NCBI GenBank assembly: GCA_020152595.1
Contig: JAIGNY010002759.1
Span: 196,001-260,000 of the forward strand
Length of the DNA stretch: 64,000 nucleotides
Origin: Chiridota heheva
Lineage: Eukaryota; Echinodermata; Holothuroidea; Apodida; Chiridotidae
Reading direction: 5' to 3'
Shown here: in pieces, positions 59,301-64,000 of the stretch
Layout: the number at the start of each line of letters is the position of its first letter
Numbering within the stretch: position 1 is the first letter of the stretch
The notes under the pieces: generated by a model
Database searches by the model: none
Told to the model about the DNA's origin: nothing
What the model saw: only the letters and a program-made list of their open reading frames with translations
Translations under genes and position numbers: made by a program

Positions 59301-59570
59301 CAGCTCTCGAGCCTCTATGATGTCGAGCAATTGATAAGTCTTTTAATTTGTTCATCAACCGTGAATCTATTGTGAAAACCTGCCTCATCCGAATATTGTA
59401 TAAAGATTGTGAGCTATAGTGTAGACATAGTGTAGACATGGTGACTTCAAAAAGCGTGGTAGGATGGGTAGTTGCTAAGGACGCTAAGTTCACTACCAAA
59501 AGTAAATGAAAAATATAACAAACCAGGTTTTTTAGTTCACTCACAAGCACCATATTTCAAGTTAGTAATC
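56338..59570 (-). mobile_element. CR1/Rex1-like non-LTR retrotransposon, decayed
   Basis: In order on the minus strand: an AP-type endonuclease from about 59300 (LTANVNSLQGK, FIALQETKL, then YFIIVGDINRQ and a terminal SMSDHN), a connecting Lys-rich segment (58587-58180), and the reverse transcriptase with YRPIDLASIAF, LFLDFSSVFNT, VGVPQGGPLSAILF and YADDTAISC (57290-57800). A thumb/C-terminal region (56552-57004) follows. The 3' end has GCAATAAATTGAAATTGAAT (56338-56358), a typical short-repeat tail of this clade. Breaks: a frameshift at 58865 inside the endonuclease, another frame change or stop after SDHN near 58590, an in-frame TGA at 58177, and more around 57700, 57300 and 57010. The catalytic YADD is present, but the copy cannot make a full protein. 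It may lie in the gene's first intron; it is in sense with that gene. Confidence 0.88.
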
Positions 59571-60132
59571 CACATATAAAACAATAATCACGTTCACAAA
59601 CAATAAAAAACAGCAAAAGATGACAAAAATACGAAGAAATTACGAGACAAATTTTAATACCAGCAGCTCATAAACAAGCGCCAAGGGCATGGTAAAAATT
59701 GCAAGATAAGTTCCTTAACATTTTATTTCCTGCAAAAAATATTTTTAAAACATTTCTCCTTGGGTGCAAAATTGGGGAAAATTTGAGAGACTATTTAAGG
59801 ATTCTCTTGTCCCTTAAAAATGAAATTCAGTTGTTTTTTTATCAGTAAAATCAAGTTAAACCAACTATTTACATTTGATCTTTAACAAATCTAACATTTG
59901 GTTAAGAATCCCATTTTCAAAATATGTTGACTGTTAGTAGTCATTTATTAGGTTAATCAGTTCCCTCGTTAAAAGTGATAGGAGTCTAACATTGCTTTCG
60001 AAATACTGTAGCTTCAAATTTGCCCAATTTTGCACTTAGGGTAGTATTGTGCAGGTTCCCAGTAGTCAAGCAAGTCACCACTCCTAGTAAATTGCCTAAT
60101 CTCGATAACATAAAGTAAGGATTCGCTATGCA
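59571..60132. other. no gene seen
   Basis: AT-rich sequence beyond the LINE 5' end; nothing recognised. Confidence 0.4.
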
Positions 60133-60327
60133 TTGTGTGACTCACCCCTACACCCTCGGACAAGTGGGTGGACAAAACATCTACATTGACGAGCCCCTCA
60201 GTCACTTAGGTAACTGTCATTCTTTGTAAAATGACTTACCCCAAATCAATCACCTCTGTACAAAGTCAATGGGTCTGAAATAAATTGACACTCACCTTGT
60301 CCAGGGGTGTAGGGGTGAGTCACACAA
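60133..60327. repeat. inverted repeat, 32-bp arms, 131-bp loop
   Basis: TTGTGTGACTCACCCCTACA with CCCTCGGACAAG (60133-60164) is the inverse of CTTGTCCAGGGGTGTAGGGG with TGAGTCACACAA (60296-60327), differing at two or three positions. It could be the core of a small fold-back element. Confidence 0.85.
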
Positions 60328-60699
60328 TTGACAAGTGCATAAGACACATTTGAGTCAAAAAGTCTCAAATTTTCCCTGATTTTGCAGCTAAGAAAAGTTG
60401 TACACATATTTTGCAGGGAATGGATTGCTAAGAAATTTATCTTGCAAAGTAAAGTTTCATGACCAAGGATGCCACAGTTTATCATCAATTTAAGAATAAG
60501 AATAGGGCCCTAAAAAAGAATTAAAAAAATTGATATTTTCCAATGCAGCCTATTACCCATAATGGTTGGGTAGCCAGTTATTCAACAACCAAATAAAAGT
60601 GTAATTTCATTTTGGCTTTTTGATGCCACAATGGCAGAAGCAAATTCAAATCAGCATCAACTTACACACTGACTGTTATAACACTAGGCCCAAGACATA

Positions 60700-61150
60700 A
60701 TCAAGAATACATAGGCTTAGGCCTACAGACATAGGGAGGGCTAGCCTAGGAAAGTTACAGTAGACCTAACGACGTTAACGTTAATCGTGTTAGCAATACT
60801 CCGGCTGTTCAGCGACAACTAGTTCTGTGAAAGGAGATGGAAAAAAGTTTTAAGTCAATTCACTATAATAGGTAAAATACAACAACGAGCAGATAAGAAA
60901 TTGCCTGAAATCATGCTATACGTACGCAACGGTAGAATAAACCGAATTTTCGTGATGAAGATGTCCGTAAAACATGTAGCGTAGTACTAAGTGTAACGTT
61001 AACGTTAGTGAACATGACATCCCACAGTGCAGTGACACTGACACCGGAAGTACTGACAGTATAGCCTGCCTGGGGCCCTCGCTCTAACGTTTGGTACATT
61101 TCATACTCAACTTGTCTACTTCTGCCAGTGCAACATATTCCTCCGTGGAA
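60700..61150. promoter_or_regulatory. possible promoter region (CpG-richer, ETS-like site)
   Basis: This stretch is visibly richer in CG dinucleotides than its surroundings (AACGACGTTAACGTTAATCG near 60769, CGTACGCAACGG near 60921). It contains ACCGGAAGT at 61043-61051, a strong ETS-type site common in TATA-less promoters. It lies on the upstream side of the 5-phosphatase gene, so it is a candidate for that promoter and first exon. I could not identify a coding start, so this is inference. Confidence 0.3.
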
Positions 61151-61474
61151 GCTGTGAGGTATAGGAACTCGGTTAAAAAAAAATAAGGGTTGGGGTTGGG
61201 GGATATTTAAAACGCTATTAAATTTCCTCCAAAAAAGAATGATCTTCAGCCTTCAGGGCTGCAAACTGTCGGCAAAATTAACAAATTGAACCTCAACTCA
61301 GTTCAAAAGGCAAAAAAGGGTGTGATCAAATCAAAATGTAATTACATGCACAAATACCGACACAAACAAAAACGTACAAATTTTGAAGCTTTTATCGCAG
61401 GGCTTCCAGACCTTCGCCCTGAACCCCAAAGTAAGCTACTCTGTTTAAATCGTTGATTGAGCGTCGTCGTCGAC

Positions 61475-61735
61475 GACGACTGAACACGCAATTACAATTA
61501 CGTCGCCTGAGTATTCGGTTATGATAGTAACAATGCTATCACGAAACGCTTAATACGACCCGGACGAGAACACAGGTACGACGTACGGACAGACATAACA
61601 TCGACAACCAAGTCAATGTCCACAGCTTTTATTAACCAGTTGTGGTGCACTGGCGTGTCTACCCAACTCAGGCTTAAACCCAGGGCCTCGTGGTTTGTAG
61701 ACAGGTATGATAACCGCTACACCACAGATAGTAGA
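61475..61735 (-). mobile_element. tRNA-derived SINE, copy with head
   Basis: On the minus strand the head reads TGGTGTAGCGGTTATCATAC (A box) then CCTGGGTTTAAGCCTGAG (B box). The body follows: GGGTAGACACGCCAGTGCAC, TGACTTGGTTGTCGATG and CCGTACGTCGTACCTGTG. It is the inverse of 8915-9175. Confidence 0.8.
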
Positions 61736-61754
61736 TCAGGATGATGATGATTTG

Positions 61755-61920
61755 AAAACAATTACAATGACGGGGGTCGTCGCCTGCGTGGTTTGATAGT
61801 ACAAATGCTATGCTTAATAACGTACGGACAGACATAACATCGACAACCAAGTCAACACGGCCTTTGATAACCAGTAGATATTGACCCGGGGCCTCGTTGA
61901 GAGTTCTACACCACAGGTAG
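61755..61920 (-). mobile_element. tRNA-derived SINE, deleted copy
   Basis: A shortened neighbour of the same family: ACAGACATAACATCGACAAC, CAAGTCAACACGGCCTTTGA and the head remnant GAGAGTTCTACACCACAGGT in plus-strand order. Several internal deletions relative to 61475-61735. Confidence 0.7.
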
Positions 61921-61950
61921 ATTATTCTTAGCTTTCTTTTATAGGGGAAT

Positions 61951-62841
61951 TTGGGGTAAGTGGTCCACGGGGTATCGGGCTACGTCCAACATCTTGTAAA
62001 ACGTTGGATTTCTTGCATGCTGCCATCTAATTTTTAATACACCCCGATTTCAGCACAATAAAGGTATACCGCTTCTATAAAGACAGTTATCCAAGTTCGT
62101 TAAATGTATTTTGAGTTAGAATTTAAAGCGATTTTTGGATCACGAAGACTCAATAGCTGTCCAATTACATCGTGCTCAGAAGAGGTGACTCAGTAAAAGT
62201 AAGTTTCATTCACTGATTATCCATTTTCTAACATAGAAATTTCACTCGTATTGTACATGCAGTTACCGTAGTGTGTTAACCTGCTACTAATGCACACATA
62301 GATGAGAAGGGTACGAGTATTAGGCTAGGAGTAGAAGAATTATGAGCCACTAGCTAAAGTCTTGTGAAGGTTAGGGTTCATTCACTTTCGGGTATTTAAA
62401 ATGGCGTTGTTTACATTGGCACCATTGGAAAGTGTACCAAAAATGATGTTATTAATGACTAGATGGTACAGGCTATGGTGTTAATTGTGCTTTTGATAAT
62501 CAAATGAATACAGAAAGTTTCCTAAACATGACAGTTGCATTGTTTGTAACTAGGGGTGTTTCCTGTGATTACATTAAGGACATACCCTTAAGTGTTGTCA
62601 TAACAAATTGAAGTACATCGCAAAATGTTGGGCCTACGGCAAATGTGCAATCAAAAATAAGGTATGTATTGGCAAACTAGTGAATTTTAAGGTACAAGTT
62701 GTCTTGTAATGTTTATAGGATCAACGAAAAAAATTAGGTACATTTCATTTCATTGATGATTATGATTAATTATGTATTGATATTGAGATAACGGGGTAAG
62801 TGGCCAACTTAGATTTGGGGTAAGTAATCCACTTACCCCAA
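61951..62841. mobile_element. TIR element with GGGGTAAGTGG termini
   Basis: TTGGGGTAAGTGGTCCAC at 61951 and its inverse GTAATCCACTTACCCCAA ending at 62841 delimit 891 bp. An additional copy of the terminus, GGGGTAAGTGGCCAAC at 62793, gives the right end a doubled structure. There is no coding capacity and no clear target duplication. Confidence 0.6.
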
Positions 62842-62885
62842 TGAAACTTTTACTCAATTAATTCAGACCCAGCTTTGCTGTTTCA

Positions 62886-63165
62886 CAGGACAGCCCGCCC
62901 CGTCCTTCCGTGGGCCCGCCCCGTCCCTCCGTGGGCCCGCCCCGTCCCTACGTGGGCCCGCCCCGTCTCTACGTGGGCCCGCTCCGTCACTCCGTGGGCC
63001 CGCTCCGTCCCTCCGTGGGCCCGCCCCGTCCCTCCGTGGGCCCGCCTTGTCCCTCCGTGGGCCCGCCCGTCACTCCGTGGGCCCGCCCCGTCCCTCCGTG
63101 GGCCCGCCCCGTCCCTCCGTGGGACCGCCCCGTCCCTTCGTGGGACCGCCTTGTCCCTTCCCTTC
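62886..63165. repeat. GC-rich 20-bp minisatellite, ~14 units
   Basis: The unit is CCCCGTCCCTCCGTGGGCCC with changes at a few positions (CTCCGTCAC, CCTTGTCCC). It is the only strongly GC-rich stretch in the window. Plus-strand frames read GPPRPSV repeats; with no flanking coding context these are treated as artefacts. Confidence 0.92.
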
Positions 63166-63299
63166 CGGACGCCCCTTCCGGCGCCCGCCCCCTGTCGTCA
63201 CAGGCGCAGATAGAAAAAAACTGTGGGCAGAGTATCATTTCGCCCCCCGTGCACCAACAAATGGGTAGAAAGAAATTCAAGATACGGATCATGTAGAAA

Positions 63300-63400
63300 T
63301 CACGTTCTCCTTGCTTGCCCCTTGTACAACCTTCCCCGAGCTTCCCTCGCTCCCCACAACTCAATTGCCGAGTTCTTCCAGAAAAAACCTCCGATTTCCA
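63300..63400 (+). mobile_element. RNase H LINE, internal fragment in opposite orientation
   Basis: The plus strand encodes HVLLACPLYNLPRASLAPHN and then SIAEFFQKKPP, nearly identical to the post-RNase H segment of the copies at 13.9 and 50.4 kb. This is the only copy in the window on the plus strand. Both its flanks are unrelated. Confidence 0.8.
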
Positions 63401-64000
63401 TCTGGAATAATGGGGCGGTTGGCAAAAGGCGGAAATTTTGAATAATCTATATATTTGGCCCCGGTTTAAAAATAGCTGCTTTCATTTAGCGTAAGTAAAA
63501 TTTGGCCTAAGTAAAATTGCAATTGTTTCGATCTAAACTGATGGAGCGGAAGACGGCAGAAAAGGAAAAGGGGGCGGGGGAACGGAGAAAAAAGGAAGAA
63601 TTTTTTAGCCCGAATGTAAGTTTTTATTTGGCTCTAATGATTAAGATCGTAGCGCATCCGGAGCGTTGCTCCTGGGCCCCAATCAGGTATTTTTTATCCT
63701 TGACTTGGTTTATAATCGCAACATATTTTCTAAAGTTTGCAAATTCCGCCTGAATTTATTAGTCTATTTGGCCTTAGAAAATTGAAATTAGCTTTCATTT
63801 GGCTCTCAAATTAATACAATTGCAGCGCCATATTCTGACCCTTACCTGGTACGAATATTGAAAACTTAATTTAGATTTATTTGATTTTATGCCCACCCAT
63901 CCCTTATGCTCCATACTCAACCCTATACCCTCCCATGAAACACACCTCTTTACATTTCATTGCTATACCCAAAATTAAACATTTTCTGAATCAACGGTTT
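63401..64000. other. no gene seen
   Basis: Mixed sequence to the window end. The frame at 63517-63753 has no recognisable domain. Confidence 0.4.

Noticed and set aside
60800-60835. Minus-strand segment reading VVAEQPEYC after a good pyrimidine tract and CAG, resembling the residues just before the PH-domain cysteine
   Set aside because: A stop follows directly, and the only nearby donor (GGA|GTATTG) has the wrong phase for the 52.2-kb exon. Probably chance.
60911-61099. Minus-strand frame starting MYQTLERGPQAG as the first exon of the 5-phosphatase gene
   Set aside because: The position near the CpG-richer stretch is attractive, but there is no phase-0 donor leading to the exon at 52287 and no resemblance to the family N-terminus.
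62875-63364. Pro/Arg/Gly repeat proteins on both strands of the GC-rich minisatellite
   Set aside because: Open frames occur on both strands simultaneously, as expected of a GC-rich array without stops; there is no independent domain.

Overview
This is a eukaryotic, intron-rich, AT-rich window, very probably from a marine invertebrate. An echinoderm or another deuterostome is my best guess, resting on gene style, tRNA-derived SINEs and non-LTR families; no species-level marker is visible. There are no operons, rRNAs, CRISPR arrays or prokaryotic features. Most long open frames here are tandem repeats read as protein.

Backbone gene. One long minus-strand gene crosses most of the window. I reassembled eight exons from 52.3 kb down to 2.4 kb (52205-52287, 47755-47855, 47117-47245, 36037-36063, 23430-23996, 20399-20464, 17489-17645, 2365-2496). 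Every consecutive pair of exons has compatible intron phase. The joined product reads as the N-terminal PH-like domain, the linker and the last residues before the catalytic core of an INPP5B/OCRL-type inositol polyphosphate 5-phosphatase. The catalytic, ASH and RhoGAP-like parts must lie left of base 1. The first coding exon was not found and should lie right of 52.3 kb.

Most notable observation. A 54-bp minisatellite of about 38 units (351-2379) begins exactly at the 3' end of exon 2365-2496. Each unit copies the last 14 exon bases, the 5' splice site and about 40 bases of intron. The intron therefore opens with a ladder of about 37 extra splice donors, most with a better GTAAGT match than the exon's own GTAATT. 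Reading past the first donor meets TAA at once.

Nested gene. On the plus strand, inside the intron between exons 17.5 kb and 2.4 kb, a leucine-rich-repeat type I membrane protein lies at 7252-8573. It has a signal peptide, LRRNT, about nine LRRs, LRRCT, a membrane segment and a short tail. It is uninterrupted except for one frameshift near 7425-7440.

Mobile elements fill the introns. There is an RNase H-bearing non-LTR family (13.6-14.8 and 50.1-51.2 kb, plus truncated copies and bare tails) and a decayed CR1/Rex1-like LINE at 56.3-59.6 kb. A non-autonomous hAT element at 54716-55789 has an exact 8-bp target duplication. A piggyBac-like TTAA family (20.7, 24.8 and 44.5 kb) carries an internal tRNA-like promoter. 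Several fold-back elements occur (9.9/43.4 kb pair; 31.9, 40.6, 42.9 and 62 kb), along with two or three tRNA-derived SINE families, one with a tandemly multiplied head at 18.6 kb. All RNase H LINE copies but one, and the CR1-like copy, lie in sense with the host gene.

Satellite-like arrays. Tandem arrays occur at 0.35-2.4, 4.45-5.57, 13.25-15.75, 16.9-17.4, 18.15-18.47, 24.3-24.5, 28.3-29.4, 34.5-35.3, 39.9-40.4, 42.4-42.7, 46.2-46.5 and 62.9-63.2 kb. The remaining stretches are AT-rich intron or flank in which I see no gene.
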